Source: Lepeophtheirus salmonis (Eukaryota > Arthropoda > Copepoda > Siphonostomatoida > Caligidae). From it: a DNA stretch of 64,000 nt. Every line of letters begins with the position of its first letter. Position 1 is the stretch's first letter. The stretch lies in contig NC_052142.2 of NCBI RefSeq assembly GCF_016086655.4, positions 6,824,422-6,888,421 on the forward strand. Direction: 5' to 3'. This document shows, one piece after another, positions 1 to 13,202 of the stretch. The notes beneath the pieces were generated by a model that had not been told where the DNA came from, did no database searches, and saw nothing but the letters and a program-made list of their open reading frames with translations. A program made the translations under genes and the position numbers.

Positions 1-393
1 TATAGGCTGGCTGGCCCATACTATTTATTATGCAAGTAGAAGTTGGGGCATTCCATGTTAAGTGTACTTACTTTTTGTACATTTTTCACAAGAGCATCAC
101 TAATTTTGATAATTTTTGGTGCGGGTGTTCATCCCTGCAAAAAAACATCGTATCAAAATTTTTAGACTTATTCAAGCACAAGGGCTAGTTTTGCAAGGTT
201 TGGCCCTTTTCGAAGTATCCTCGAACTTCAACAGGATACTCATTCAAACTCAGCCTATTTTTAAAATATTTGATTCAAAATACTCAAAAGAACAATTTTT
301 AAAAATAATATTATTTCGACAAAAAAACCAAAAAAAAAAACAACCAATGGAAACACTATTGCTAAACATTAAAAATGGCAACCCAGCCAAGCT

Positions 394-1700
394 TCAAGTT
401 TGATTTTGACAATTTTTTGTTCGAAGTTTAACCTTTAAGTTTCCTTTACCAATTGCAGACTGTCTTTTATCTGGTATTACAACTTCATATCCTTTCTGAA
501 GAGTAATCAAAGGTTTTGCTGCGATACTTCGTTCCAAATTAATATTATGTGCCGTCTTTTTATTTTCCTCCAACTGGTGAGGAACCTGGCTATGTATTAC
601 TATTGGAGATAACTTGCATGCAGCTACAGGAACTTTGGTGTTTAACCTTCTTCCCATTATTAACTGAACTGGAGAATATCCATTGGACAGAGGAGTAGCT
701 CAATAGTTTAAAAGAAATATATACGTGGCCTTGCTCCCTCATAAAAGTCTTTTAACAGTTTGGACAGCTCTCTCTGCTTCTCCATTTCCTGATGTATGTC
801 TAGGACTGCATGTAAGATGACGGAAACCATATTCATTGTTAAATAGTTTGAACTCTTTTGATGTATAATAACTGGCATTATCAAACCAAATTGATCTGGG
901 ATTCCAAATCTAGAAAATACCTGTTTCATCTTATCAATGACTTCTTTCGATTTTGTCGTTTGTAAACTAGGCACCTCAATCCATCTTGAATAATAGTCCA
1001 CAATAACAATATACTGTTTCCCCTTTCCTTCATATACATCCGTAGTAATATATGGCTATAGCCTTTGAGGAAATTATGTTTGTATTAACGGCTCCGGATG
1101 ATTTTTTCTGGCGGCATAGTATCTCAACGATTTTCAATAAGCTCTTAAGGAAATAGTATAATCCACTGTAGGAAGCAAAAGTCGTTCCCTTATCACTGCT
1201 AAATTCAATTTGGTTAGATCTACACAAATTATAACTCTATCTTTTCCTTTCGGAACCACTAGTATAGAAAAATACTAGTCCGATGGCTCCACAAACGCCG
1301 GAATGAAATCTAATTTTACGACTTTTTCTAATTCCTGTTTACTAGAGGTAGAAGTAGAATTGATATCCTCCTTGGACTCATGACACTTTAAGGCACGATA
1401 TTAGACTCCATTTTAATTTTGTATTCACCTTCGAACCTCCCAAGTCCATGACACATAGATTTGAATTCCAGAGAACTAAATCGGATCTGTTGTTACTTAC
1501 TGGATAAACTTGACCACTCCTTAGGCAACCATGGCCTCTCTTCCAAGTAATAGAGATCCAGAAGAAAGAACATATATTTCTTTCTGAATCTGCCTGTCTC
1601 TTTTCCTAATCTATTCCAATCCTGTGGCAACCACATATAACATGTATTGCTTACAAAACAACTTGAAATTCTCACTAGCACTGCCAGAGAGATCCAAAGG
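394..1700 (-). mobile_element. Ty3/gypsy pol relic (RT remnant plus integrase)
   Basis: Minus-strand debris of a gypsy-type polyprotein. From about 1480 down to 1060, translation gives the N-terminal reverse-transcriptase region, including a stretch like GRFEGEYKIKM, a VVPKGK...ICVDLTKLN block and a RERLLLPTVDYT block; in-frame stops interrupt it. From about 1000 to 700 lies an integrase core beginning MDYYSRWIEVPSLQTTKSKE, with the GIPDQF...SDNASYY catalytic surround split across frames. From 657 to 394 an 87-codon frame continues the integrase C-terminal tail. The RT active site, RNase H and integrase zinc finger are missing, so a large internal deletion lies near 1030. No LTR is visible. 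Dead element. Confidence 0.8.
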
Positions 1701-3480
1701 CTTCGGAAGCGGTAGGCTATTACTATTTGCAGTCATATTCTGTCCCAGAACAATCCCAATGCACTCCTAATTCGCTATATATTTTTTTTGTTTACTCTTG
1801 ACACCATGTGTTGTATTTTATTACTTAATACTAACTGAACTTCATTCTATAATTAACACGTGTACTACAAAAATTGAGACGCCCATAAACAAGTAATATT
1901 ATTTTGTAGTTGTATTTCTTATCTGTTACTTATATTTTTCAAATTATGCTGAATTATAATCTTTATTTTTGATCAATATAGTCACATGACTAATATTATT
2001 AGGTCCTGATGCACTTCAAATGTTTTATACTTATGCAAAGGACCAGCAAATACTATCTAGGGAAAAATGAAAGCATTATTTTTGTAATCAGGGTGACTAC
2101 AAAACTGAATAAAATTTTTTTAAAGAGAATGTCGCGCATTAAAACCATTTCTGAGTACCTGACAATTTTATGTATATATTCTGGAAGCAGATGTACAACT
2201 CAGTGTTCTTAAACAGAGCGATGCAGTCGATTTGGGAATGGAATAATTCACCTACTTTGGGTTAGTCACAGTTTATGTAAAAGTGAAATATAATGGTCAA
2301 TGGAAACTTCTCTTGTATAACCAATCTGGACATGAAAAATTGAAGTCCCTCTGAATTTTGTCCAATCTCATGGTCTGGCTTCAAATTATATTTTCCATAA
2401 AAAACTGGAAATAGGCAAGGTTGTGCTTGGTTAAGATTTTTTGCATACTAATAGTGTATAAGTGGGTAAAACTTCTTACAAAAAAGTGACAAAATAAAAT
2501 TAAAAGCATGGTGTGGGTGCCATTTTTAATATTTGGAAATAATGTTTGCTTGATATTTTTTTGCATAAATATTAAAAACAATTAAATTAAAGCTCTTGCT
2601 CTTTTTAGTATTTAAACCAAATATCTTTGAAATGGATTGAGTAATGTCCGACTAAATTTCGAGGAGGCCTGGAAAAAGGTCAAACTTTTAGGGACTCAAA
2701 AACGCCCCTCGTTCTTGCATAAGTCTAAAATTTATTGAAAAGGGTTTCTTTTGTCAGGGTAAACACCTTTACCAAAACTTATAAAAATAGACGGAAGAGT
2801 TTGTATACTTCACATGACCCATTTTGCTAATATTGACTTGATTAAAAGTGAACATCACCATAAAATCAAAAACAAACAGTTTTTAAGATTACACACATTT
2901 AAAAATACACAACTTAACGATAAAGCTGCATAAAAAACAAAAGGCATTTGTTGAATCATTACCAATGCCATATTAAAAATAAAAAAAACATGATAACTAT
3001 CTTAGTAGAATTTTTGATTTCTATTAGGAAAAAATTTATCGATCAACTGGATAGATGCTATGATTGTCTGGTATGGCTGAAGTCTTTCTGATGAGTGTTA
3101 AGATTAAATAAGTATTAAAAGTGAAATGCTTTTAGAATCCTTGCTTGATATTTATTCAATGTTGATGGAATATTATGATTATCGTGAAGTGCAAATGAAG
3201 TAATTGCTTAAAGCCGACTCTTGATAGAAGAATATACATTAAAACGAGGGTTTTATTAATTGGTTTGAGAGTTTATAAAAAGATTAGGCATAGCATGATA
3301 ACTGATTGAGGTCCTCCTCTCGTCCTTTATTGAGAGGATTGATTTATTTAGAAATGACATAACTTCAGGATCATTATACAATAAAGATTCTTCATAGTGA
3401 ATTAAAGAAGATTGAAGGTGGATTCACGGAAGTCAAAGACGTTTTTATGTTCTAGATTTCCCTGAGAGGGGAAGAAACGG
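1701..3480. other. AT-rich stretch without recognisable gene
   Basis: Short open frames at 2009-2212 and 2381-2581 have no recognisable motif, no splice-site support and low-complexity composition. I see nothing else here. Confidence 0.5.
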
Positions 3481-3526
3481 ACACCAGCTCCAAGAGTTGC
3501 TACACTTTTTATTGCTCTACTTGTTT

Positions 3527-3750
3527 TCAGTTGTGTAAAAGAATATAAAGTGTAAAGTTATTATTCGTGGGCGTGATTGTCGTGACGTTGAATACAATGG
3601 GATGTAAGTACTGGCCCCCAGATGCCGGCATACCTATGATGCTATCTCCAAGAACCCTGAAATTAGCTAACACAGATTCCCAGGCCTCAATATGCCCTCT
3701 AATAAAAACTGGAATCAAAGCGGGAGAAGATCCTTCGAAGATCAAAAGTT
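3527..3750 (-). other. Unidentified coding-like segment
   Basis: A block of balanced base composition in AT-rich surroundings. The minus frame (72 codons) contains PVFIRGHIEAWESVLANF and GDSIIGMPASGGQYLHPIVF. The plus strand is also open over 61 codons. I do not recognise a family. It may be an exon or transposon debris; the even composition is the only argument for coding. Confidence 0.25.
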
Positions 3751-3839
3751 GAGAAAATACCTATGAGACCGTTTAGACAATAACAAAGAATTCAAGAAAT
3801 TGCAGCCTGCATTTGACAGAACATGACTTGATGACTAAG

Positions 3840-4200
3840 TATAGGGACAAGGGGCATGGCAGTGGGCGCTAACTTAAGAGATAGCTTCAACAAAGGTATG
3901 TATGAATGACACAACAACTATGTATTAATTAATGAAAAAACTATAAATAATTTGCAGGTGGTTGAAAGATATTGTGGTTCCATCAGTATGACCAAAACTC
4001 CCAGATTAGCCTTTCTTACCTTCAACACCGTCCATATTCACCCAAGCATCATCAAGACAAATACTCCAATTCAAAAATGAGCGTCAAGAGGCCAAAGATT
4101 TTGATATGTTCATTGAAGAAGAGATACAAACAGCACAAGAGATATAACGGAAATTCTTACAAGGGACACTACCATCAAGATATAATCTTCTTAAGTCAAC
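3840..4200 (+). other. Coding-like fragment with possible splice junction
   Basis: A candidate donor CAAAG/GTATGT near 3896 and a candidate acceptor TTTGCAG near 3958 bracket a small gap. Downstream, one plus frame reads FKNERQEAKDFDMFIEEEIQ with coding-like character, and another (3972-4244) is open for 90 codons. Phases do not join cleanly and a stop lies just upstream. Product unknown; possibly a decayed gene or retroelement piece, ending where the dispersed repeat at 4200 begins. Confidence 0.2.
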
Positions 4201-5040
4201 TAAAATTGGAAAGGTTCAACAGTTCGATGTTTGAAGTAGAGTAATTTACTCACAAATTCAAACCATATTATTAAAAGGCAATTAAATACAATCATGTCAT
4301 AAACAAAGAAGAGAAAAACAAACATTACACCATTATATTTAATTTTAATTATGTTTCTTTCGTGGGAATCAAAGGAATATTCACTGCTAGTTTCATCCAT
4401 CCGAGGAGCACTATATACATGGAAACTAGCTGCGTTTTCAGGAATTACACAGGTGGACATAAATAGTCATCTATATTTTTCCTATTTGCCTAAGAAAACT
4501 CTTTGATTTATCAAAATTATAGTCATGGGTAGTGATTAATTTAATTATTTGATAAAAATACTTTTTATTTTGGAATCTATCTCATGTATATATGATAGAC
4601 ATTCGTTGGCCCAAAGGAATCTTTCTATTCTTCCCATTGCTTCAGTTTTGTTTTTTTGTTTTTTTTAATGTTCCAATAATTGATCAGATGGAGTTGCACT
4701 GACTAAGTATAAGTATTACATTTACTCCAGCTTACCTAGGAATTGTCTTTGAAGTCCATATACATATATTATTTTTATTTCTCTAGGAACGACCGAGACG
4801 TAAACCTACGCACATTCAGTTCAAGAGAATAACTTTTCCCAATGGCATTTTCCATTGAGCTACGTCTAAGTTTTCCTGTTTCTTGGGAAAGACTTCCAAG
4901 AGGAGTTTTGACCTCATTTAGATGGTAATGTCAGAGAAGTTTAACCCTCAAAATCAATTTCTTTAGTGACCCAGGAATAACTAACGAAAATAACAAAGAA
5001 CTCACATTGCTTTGGATCAGGACCTTTTAAGTAATATGTA
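4200..5040 (+). repeat. Dispersed repeat family 1, copy a
   Basis: Shares a long collinear similarity with 42470-43070 and 48950-49365. Landmarks in order are GATTTACTCA, an AATACAATyryGTCATA block, GGAGCACTATATA (4407 here), AAACTCTTTGATTT, and a late block like TTTAGTGACC. No coding frame runs through the copies. It is probably a non-autonomous transposable element; its ends are not defined. Confidence 0.65.
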
Positions 5041-5160
5041 TTTCGTCCATTTATGAATTACTCCTTGACATATAGTTGAGGAAAGGGACCAACAATTCCC
5101 TCACGTATTTTATTATGATTATTCTTTAATTCTTGAAAAATAACCTATACGTATACATCA

Positions 5161-5290
5161 ATCACTAGTGTATGTGCTCATGAATGGGTGAAATTAACAC
5201 TAAAGATTGAATGGGGAGTTATAATTGTACAACTCCCCATTCAATCTTTAGTGATAATTTCAACCGTTCATGAGCACACATAATAGTGAT
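5161..5290. repeat. 130-bp near-perfect palindrome
   Basis: Two arms of about 60 bases are reverse complements with few mismatches. The left arm contains ATTGAATGGGGAGTT and the right arm AACTCCCCATTCAAT, around a short centre near 5222-5232. A transcript would fold into a long hairpin. Sequence flanking its right side (5300-5540) resembles 25090-25290, so it may be part of a foldback transposable element. Confidence 0.85.
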
Positions 5291-5299
5291 GAAGAATCG

Positions 5300-5540
5300 A
5301 CATTGGGAGTAATTCTTGCCCATGTCCTTGCAATGAAGTAAAATTTGTGTTTATTTCCATGTTACGGAGAAAAAAAGTTGAGTTTATTTTCTTGCTACAG
5401 AGAAAAATTTGTGTTTATTTTCTGGCTCGCAGCTAATCTAATAAATCGTCATGACGGCAAAGTCATTCTTCTCCCAAATATTCTTCTAATTACCAGGGTT
5501 ATCATTTCATTTTTTCATACCAACATTAATAAAAGAATCA
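5300..5540 (+). repeat. Dispersed repeat shared with 25090-25290
   Basis: Both copies contain GGAGTAATTCTnGC, a CTAATCnAA...GTCAT block and ATATTCTTCTAATTA. The open frame at 5345-5557 lies inside this repeat and shows no protein motif. Confidence 0.5.
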
Positions 5541-5559
5541 AATATAATGTAAGTTAGCC

Positions 5560-8200
5560 TGAGTTTGTACAAAAAATTAAAGAAAAAGAAGAAGGAACTG
5601 CACAGTCCTTCTTTTAAATGTTATTGATAGGTACGGATGTGAATATTGGCTTAATAGCGTTAAACATAAAATATTAATACTTTTAATCATGATTCATTCC
5701 TATTTTGACAATTATAACATATAAGTTAGCAAGGATCACTACAGTTTATAGTGATTTCTGTCAGAAGATATGTTGTCTCACAAGGTTATAATATTGTTTA
5801 GAACATTTTCTCAACCATGGTTTTTATGCTGAACTCACTTGAGCCAATTTTTACATCCTTATTGATAGATATATGAAAATTGTCGAAATCCTTAGGAGCA
5901 AACATTTTTAGAAAAAAATATATATTTGTAAAAGCAAAATATGAAAGTTCATCCTAATGACTTTTTTTTGAAATTTCAATCGTATCAGCGAGTAAAAAGT
6001 ACTACAGATTTTATGGTGATTCCTGTCATCAGAAATATCGTCAATCATGGACACCAACATAAAGTTTTCTTTTTGATCTAAACTACCTAGGATTTATACT
6101 ATTTTCATATCTTTGGTTATTAAATTGGACTTATTGTAATGATATAAATACAATTTATTAAGTACATATGTTTATAAAATATTTAAAATAACTTATTACA
6201 TCCTTTTTAATCTAAATTTATAAGTAGTCACACATGTTTTCTAAGTTTTCACCTCAGATAAAGTTAAAAATATGTAAAGAAAATAAAGAAAAGAGATATG
6301 CAATTACAATGCTAACGTTTCTATGTCCCTTTCTTTATCTTTCTAGGTTAATTCCTTTGCTAATTTTTAAATAGGAATAAAATATCAAAAGCTCAATAAT
6401 ATATATATATCCAGAGTTATAAACATAAATAGTTCTTATTTAAGAAAAATAGAAATTATTATTCAAAAAATAATAATTCTTTGATTAATATTTGATACTC
6501 ACTAGTCAATTAATCTGATAATGTATCTTCAATTAAGATGATTTTTTTCAAAATGACCGATAATGGTCAGATTGTGACAGCTGAACCTTCATATGCAACA
6601 GTTTGATTTTTCAGCATTGACACGTCTAGCTGGTGTGTATCTTAAGTGTAGAGGTTGAGTGATGATATTGTAAATGATTACATGTCCTTATTTACTTTCC
6701 CTTTTCATTTATGGCCCTTTCGATATATATAAGAATGTGGTTAATTAAATAAAAGGCGAAAATATTAAAATCCATGTAAATCAGACATCACGTTTACCAA
6801 AAGTGAGAATACTATTCTTCAACAGATAAAATTTCAGAAATATTGATGTTTTGAATTTCACTAAGATTGGTTCTTGTCAGTCTTATATTCGCCGCCAGCA
6901 AAGATGATATATTTGATATTGGTTAGGAAAAAAAATGCTTATACATTTGATTAACATTTTTACATGATTTTTGAAATTGGTTAGAACCCCTAGTCTGGGA
7001 ATTAGTAATAATAACTAAAACTCAAAATTATTTTTATCTTTATTCTGCTTTATATTCTTGTATAGCGACAGTAGTTACAATGAGAAATACCTTGAGTAAT
7101 TTCAATTTTCAAATATGATGCCTCTTTTTCATACTGACGAACAATTTTGAGACTTGAAAATGCAAAATACCAGGATTTTTCATATTGGTCTCATTCTTTA
7201 ATGTGTCAATTTATTTATTTTCTAAATTTTTACGAACTTTTTTTTCGAATACTAAAATAAATTACAAAAAGTCTCTTATTCGCATGCTATATTTTCATAT
7301 AAATAGTAACACTTTATCATTGAATTTTGTTATAATTACCCTCCATTAAAGTTCTTCATCGTAAAACAATAATTTTATTTTCAAGTCTGATTTCATAAAA
7401 TGATTTTTATAAATTTAGTTACTACAAAAACAAACAAACATCTTATGTATAATTTAAAGATAAATAAAATGTAATACTTTACTTTATTATAAAGTAAAAA
7501 AATATATAGAAGTTTTTTAATTATAATTTAATACAGAACTAAAATATATAAACAATATTTTATAATAAAAAAAATGATTATTTAATGTTTTATAATTATT
7601 TTTCGGTACTTACAAATGTATTGGCTGTCTCCACAACTGCTTCACTCATAATATTGTTCTTACAATTCCAAAATGATTAATATAAGTCCTATTTGGTTAT
7701 GTAATCTAAATGCACGTAAGTTATTTTTTGTCATTTTTTGGTAATTCCTTAACAAATGTTGCAGTAGAAAATATAATCTATATTAGTAATTTAAGTCTTT
7801 TTTCTAAGTTGATTTAAAAAACCAAACATTAAGACATGTATTTCACAACTCACCATTACTTAATTAGGGATCTATAGACAAACCTAAATATTTGCAGATA
7901 AGGCAAGCAAGGCACTGAAAATTCAGAAGAAAGCTTGATTAAAAATAATGAATATAAGAAAAATATAAAGAGAAGATATTCTCTTTTAAAGTTGGAATAA
8001 GAGAGAGAAAAAAAAAGATCTTAAATAATCAACTTTTTTTTTTTTTTTGATTGTATGAAATATAATAACAAGTTTTATTGTTAACAAACCAAAGATATTT
8101 TTGTTACTTTAGGTTGAGATTAAATCTTCATTAAATTCTAATAAAGATTATTTTAATCTAAGTTATCTTTATATACAGGGTCGTTCAGGTAAATTCGAGC
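5560..8200. other. AT-rich noncoding DNA
   Basis: Apart from the tandem-like repeat at 5700-6060, I see only A/T-rich low-complexity sequence and homopolymer runs. Confidence 0.5.
5700..6060 (+). repeat. Dispersed repeat family 2, two units
   Basis: Two related units carry a landmark like ACTACAGnTTnTAnGTGATTnCTGTCA followed by a GATATGTT or AAATATCGT block, and TTTTTACATCC...AAAATTGTCGAAATCCTT..GAGCAAAC. The same landmarks recur in tandem at 44370-44830 and in part at 24715-24780. Confidence 0.55.
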
Positions 8201-8210
8201 TACCCTTAAA

Positions 8211-8430
8211 TACAAGGTTATACCATAACGTGTATACGACTGATGTTTGACTTCCACCACGCTTTTAATATTGGCATCATAGTGGATGAGTGGTTCCGTG
8301 TTTTGTCAAAATCTATTTTTCGTGCCCAGCAGTCGGTATGATACATATAGTTGATAATATTGTAGAGAAAAACGCGTGCAAGGAGGAGGGGGGAAAAAAT
8401 ACATATGGTATCATTGTTTAAAATACTGAT
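8211..8430 (+). repeat. One-ended copy of the TACAAGGTTA element
   Basis: Begins with TACAAGGTTA. The first 135 bases match the reverse complement of the right half of the MITE at 43572-43855. The following part (8365-8430, GCGTGCAAGGAGGAGGGG) matches the leader of the BED-finger element copies at 15215 and 10250. It therefore links the MITE to a possible autonomous relative. Confidence 0.6.
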
Positions 8431-9560
8431 GTGATTATCATCTGCCTGCTTTATTATGATTTTTGAGGGTATAACGAATGTATTTATTAGCAAAATGTTT
8501 AATGAAGATATACTACGTATAATTGACTTCGACGTTTTTTATCCGTTACAGTAGATTTGAAAACGTCACACTCCATGAAATTGTAATCCATTATGAACCT
8601 TATTCTCAGAATAATAGCTAATGAAACGACAAAGTAGAGTATTTGAAATATATTTGAAGCTCAAAGTTTAAAAAAGAAGGCTTTAATTAAATATAATCTA
8701 CATACTAAAAAATAAACCATTGAAGATTTAAGTTAAATATACAAAATTAAACAATTAAAATCATATAACTATTAATAATAATAAATTATAAATACAGAAT
8801 ATTGAAATAATAGATTGATCCAGATAATTTTTTCTTGTTCTAACATCGGAATTCAGTTAAATATGTCATAACTTTAGGTTGCAAAACACAAGCGAGACGT
8901 GGAGTTTAATCAAAAAGATAATCACTGCTCTTCTTCATGTGGAAGTTGCTATATACAATTGTGCACAGGATAGATATATCTCTACCGATGAGATCTAACT
9001 AATTATTAATAATAAAGTAAATGTCAAAATCATAAAATTAGACAATAAATATACTAATAAAAAAATGTTATAAATAAATTCATCGTAAAGATTTAGAGCA
9101 AAAGCTAATTATGTAGTAATGTCCGGCGATGTTACTCCCTATTAAGAGCATCAAAAAAGATTTTTCCCCGTTATTTAGGTATGCTTATATAACAACATAC
9201 TATTATCATGATGGATATACACAATTGTTAATTATAATGCAACACCCAATGTAACTACCCTCGTTGTTGTGACCATTTAAACAGCTGTTTTTGCCTTTTA
9301 TGAGTTTTCTGAACACCATTTCTTGGAGCCCATCTACCATAGCTAAGCCTTTAGTGATAAAAAAGTAATATTTATTGACTATGTAATATTGGAAAACCTA
9401 ATTATTATACCCAAGTCTTAAAGCGAAGTAAGTAATCTCAGACAAACTAGTTGCAAACCATCCAAAGCTACTTCCCCGTTGTTGTGACCATTTAAGCAGT
9501 TGTTTTTGCCCTTTACTGAGTTGTGTATCATAATTCTTGATATGTTTAGCTAAAATAGAA
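8431..9560. other. AT-rich noncoding DNA
   Basis: No gene is supported. A short direct repeat is present: GTTGTTGTGACCATTTAA with GTTTTTGCC near 9265 and again near 9480. Confidence 0.5.
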
Positions 9561-10290
9561 TCATATTTTATGGTTAGATTTAAAAAAAAATTGAATACTT
9601 ACTGTGAGATAGTACAAAATTCAGAGTTCCATTTCGATATTCGTAAATACTTTTTACTGATAACTTGATCATCATTTGGTGTGGATGACTCAAAACATTT
9701 TTATATGTATTTCTATATATGACATCAGTACCAACAACCTCCATTAATTTAATGATGGTTCCTCGGGAAGGGAAGAATTTACCCTTGTATTTCTCCATAA
9801 ATTTTTTGAACGTAGATGATTAGCAATGGATAAGGTTATATTACATGCAATAAGTATCGTTGTGAGATCAAAGTTAAAGTCTGACTTGATGTATTCATCG
9901 TCAAATTGATTTTATAGATGAATATCCATACTCTTGTTATGAGATGAGGATAATGAGTGGCGTGTAATTCTGGACAGGGGACTAAAGGCACATTTATATC
10001 GACAAATCCGACAAACCATCTGTTTCTCATCCAGTAAGTATTTTCCAAATTCCTGGGCCTCCATTTTCATAAATCCAGACAGAAGGCGACGTTATTTTAG
10101 GCATTTTATTCAGTTCTCTATCGACTATCACCATCTCATATTGTATTAATATTGAATAATAAAGGCGGGAATGATAACGTTCATCATTGATAGAAGAAGA
10201 TGTATATTATTTAATCAATGATGCCATAAGTAATTCTTCTTTTCTCCTCGCACGCTTTTCTATTCTTACCAAAATTATCCCCCTTAATGA
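9560..10290 (-). mobile_element. BED-finger/hAT-like transposase fragment, copy A
   Basis: Read on the minus strand, this is near-identical to 15190-15830. It has a leader with GCGTGCGAGGAG, then an ATG and a short open region containing EFGKYLLDEKQMVCRICRYK, a CxxC zinc-knuckle start like the BED/CGGBP1-type fingers of hAT-like transposases. After stops comes a 72-codon frame (9580-9798) with GKFFPSRGTIIKLMEVVG, typical of the segment just before the catalytic domain in these proteins. Frameshifts and stops break the frame and the catalytic part is absent. Confidence 0.65.
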
Positions 10291-10449
10291 TACATCAAAT
10301 TGAAAATTTTAGCAATCCCGATTATATGATCGTCTAACCTTCTATTTATATTAACCTTGCTTTAAATATATTCTGAGAAATAAGAGAAACAAGTAGAGGT
10401 TGCAAATTTCATTTACAAGTTTTAGTAATACAGAAGAAAAAAAATTATT

Positions 10450-11260
10450 GAATGTGTTTGCTATTTTCACTTATAAATCGCTCGATACGAGGCCTAAGGT
10501 ATTTGCAGGCCTTGGCCACCTCCTTGGGGAGATTTTTTCCATTACTTGATGATGGAGGCCTTCAAGGAGTCGAAGCGGTTATGTGAACTTGCTCTAAAAG
10601 AAATAATCCATTGGATTTGTATAAAGGGTGTTAAAGGGCCAGGTATGACACCTTCTCTTCTTTAAACAAATTTTGGGTCTTGTGAGAGAGGTCAAGTCTT
10701 GTTGAAACAGGGACTCAACAGGATTGGCCTCAGCTTTCATTCAAGGTTTCAATTGTTCGGACAGAGTTCACAGTACTTGTGGGCACCCACCCTCCCATTT
10801 GGCTCAAACAAAATGGGGGCATGATACTGCCGTTGCTCCCAATGACCCCAAGGTACTGGGTGAAAATTTAGTTTTAAAGAAGTGTGGACATTTACTCGGT
10901 CTGGAGCAAGCCATCTGTTGTTCTGGATGTTGTGGGATCTGTCGACAGCCCATTGATTATGATTCGAATAAAAGATGATTCTGTAAAAATGGGACTTCAA
11001 ATCGTTAAGAAATTTTTTGCTGTGGGTAGTACGGATGACCTTCAATTTGTCTTTAAAAGATGAATTTTGTAGAAGCGGCATGACTTCATTCTTTGAGTTT
11101 ATGGCCCTGGGGACTATTGCACGACTTACTTGGTACTTTTTGGTAAAATGCTTAATTGGAGTACCAAGAGATGACTTCAAAGAATATGGGAGTGTGATTT
11201 TATCCCTTCCGGACTTGTGGAATGTTCTCTCATATGCCCCCTCTTCCTCCTAGTGGTTGT
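10450..11260 (-). mobile_element. Tc1/mariner-type transposase relic
   Basis: The 143-codon minus frame at 10749-11180 matches the middle of a Tc1/mariner transposase. It has KKFLNDLKSHFYRIIFYS, then a position where the family has an acidic DEK-type catalytic block but this copy reads NHNQ, then VDRSHNIQNNRWLAPDR and FEPNGRVGAHKYCEL. Further C-terminal pieces, broken by stops, run to about 10490. The first catalytic aspartate appears lost, so the copy is inactive. The plus-strand frames at 10724 and 11017 are antisense shadows. Confidence 0.8.
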
Positions 11261-13200
11261 AGTCATCGTTGACTCTGCTTTTGATATCTGAGCATTTTCT
11301 TAATGTACCCTGGGCTGTGTCCCGTGCAAGAAAATTCGATAATGGTTTTCCTCTCGGTTTCCTACATCATAAATACTTCTTTTGAATTGAAAGTTGTACA
11401 ACTAAACTTGAAACTAAATTAAAATAACTTAGTTAAACGCTTTCCTTATGTCCAGGATCTAATTAAATATTGTCTGGATTTAGTTGAACAATCCTGTAGA
11501 TATTAATGTATAATTTCCCTGGTACATATTGATTTTTGTTTTATTCAGTTATCAAAGTTATCAAATATTTGAAATAAAAAAAAATTCTTCATTGACTTAA
11601 AAATATAAATATTTTTTAGTTACTTAACATAATAATAAAAAAGTTTTTGTTATAAGATTATTTTGCATATTTTTAAAATAGACATTCATGAAACAATTAT
11701 AATTTACTTGGATGATCATCAAAAAAACTATTCTATTAAAGATAAAATACAAATTATAAATATATTTAAAAAATTTCAAATCTTTATGATACAAAAGATA
11801 CGTAAAGATATATTTTGTTAATTTTAAAGAAGGTGTAATTTGTCACGAAAATGAGGTTTTACATCGATCACTTTCCTTTTTTTATTTCTTATCCATATTT
11901 GTCGATATGTATTTTAATAAATATACTTTAAACTTCGATAATAAAAAAAAACAAAAAAACTGCACACATAAAATTGAGAAGTAATGAAAAAGGCACTTGC
12001 ACCGATCTCAACCCTTGGAGTTCAATAATAATATGAAATGTTCGTTACAGAATTCTGGCGGTTGTACTATGAAACAGTTTGAAAATAATTTAAACGGAAA
12101 GCTTGATATTGAACAAAAAGATTTCCTATAAGGTAGGAGAATATCAGTTATTTCATAGAATATTGTATTTATTATCATTCTGGATCGTTGTTATTGGGAT
12201 CATTAATAGTATAATGTTGGTTATATCTTGCTGTATTAATTTAGTTTGTATATATATATATATATATTATCTAGTTGATTCCAGTAATACAAGAATATAA
12301 TCACTGCAAATGGCCCTGTTTTATTACTGATTGAGAGGTTTTGTATCACCATCTGTATGAATAATAAGATTAATAATATCTAATAACGAGGTCATATCAT
12401 TATAAGTGTGTATAGCGTATCTTATTATGATATGATCTGGAATTATTTAGAATATAAAAAGTAAAGTAGCGCTAAACCATAACTCTATAAATACTCGATC
12501 CAATGTTTATTTTAGGTTAATCGTTCTGTTACTTTCAATGTAATACTATAAACTGTGTATTTCACTTAAAGGAATCCCTGGCATTATTCAATGAACTATC
12601 GATAATCTATCAATAAACATCTAAATCTAAGGTAAGCTCCTAAACACCTATTACATATTATTTTGCTGTTTGTCTTCCACATTATTCATATAACACGAAA
12701 GATTACTCTATAACATCAATCAATATATCTTATAAGAAAATAAGTGGTTGATGCTTATAATTACAAATACGTAAGTACTAAATAATCCTTAAATGATGAT
12801 AAAATAAAATACATCATTTTACTTTAATAGTAAAATGAAAGGATAAGTTTGTATTCATTTACTTGTCTGTAATACACACTAGGTACTATGAATACATAAA
12901 TAATAAAAAGACCAATCACACATCATCTCCTCTTTTAGAGAGAGTTCTTCCATTTGTGTAGAATCTCGCTTTATATTAACTGCATTTCTTCGCTTTCTGG
13001 ACCTGTCTTCTATTTTGACCTCAAAATAATTTCTATGGCTATGTTTTGATATAATGACGGCCTTTCGTTTCGATCTCTTTGCTTTTTCATCATGCAAACA
13101 TAATTTTACCCCCTTATTGAAAGTGAGTTGCAGAACTTATGTTTATCTATCGCGTATACTGAAGCTGAATCCAGAATTTCATAAAAATGGGTGAATATCT
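11261..13200. other. AT-rich noncoding DNA
   Basis: Contains a (TA) run at 12249-12268 and a small hairpin (CATTTTACT/AGTAAAATG, 12815-12837). A minus frame at 12879-13097 is rich in K/R/E but matches nothing I know. Confidence 0.5.
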
Positions 13201-13202
13201 AA

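Noticed and set aside
10724..10978. 84-codon plus frame rich in Cys
   Set aside because: Antisense of the same transposase relic; cysteines come from reversed codons.
11017..11253. 78-codon plus frame
   Set aside because: Antisense shadow of the Tc1/mariner relic on the minus strand.
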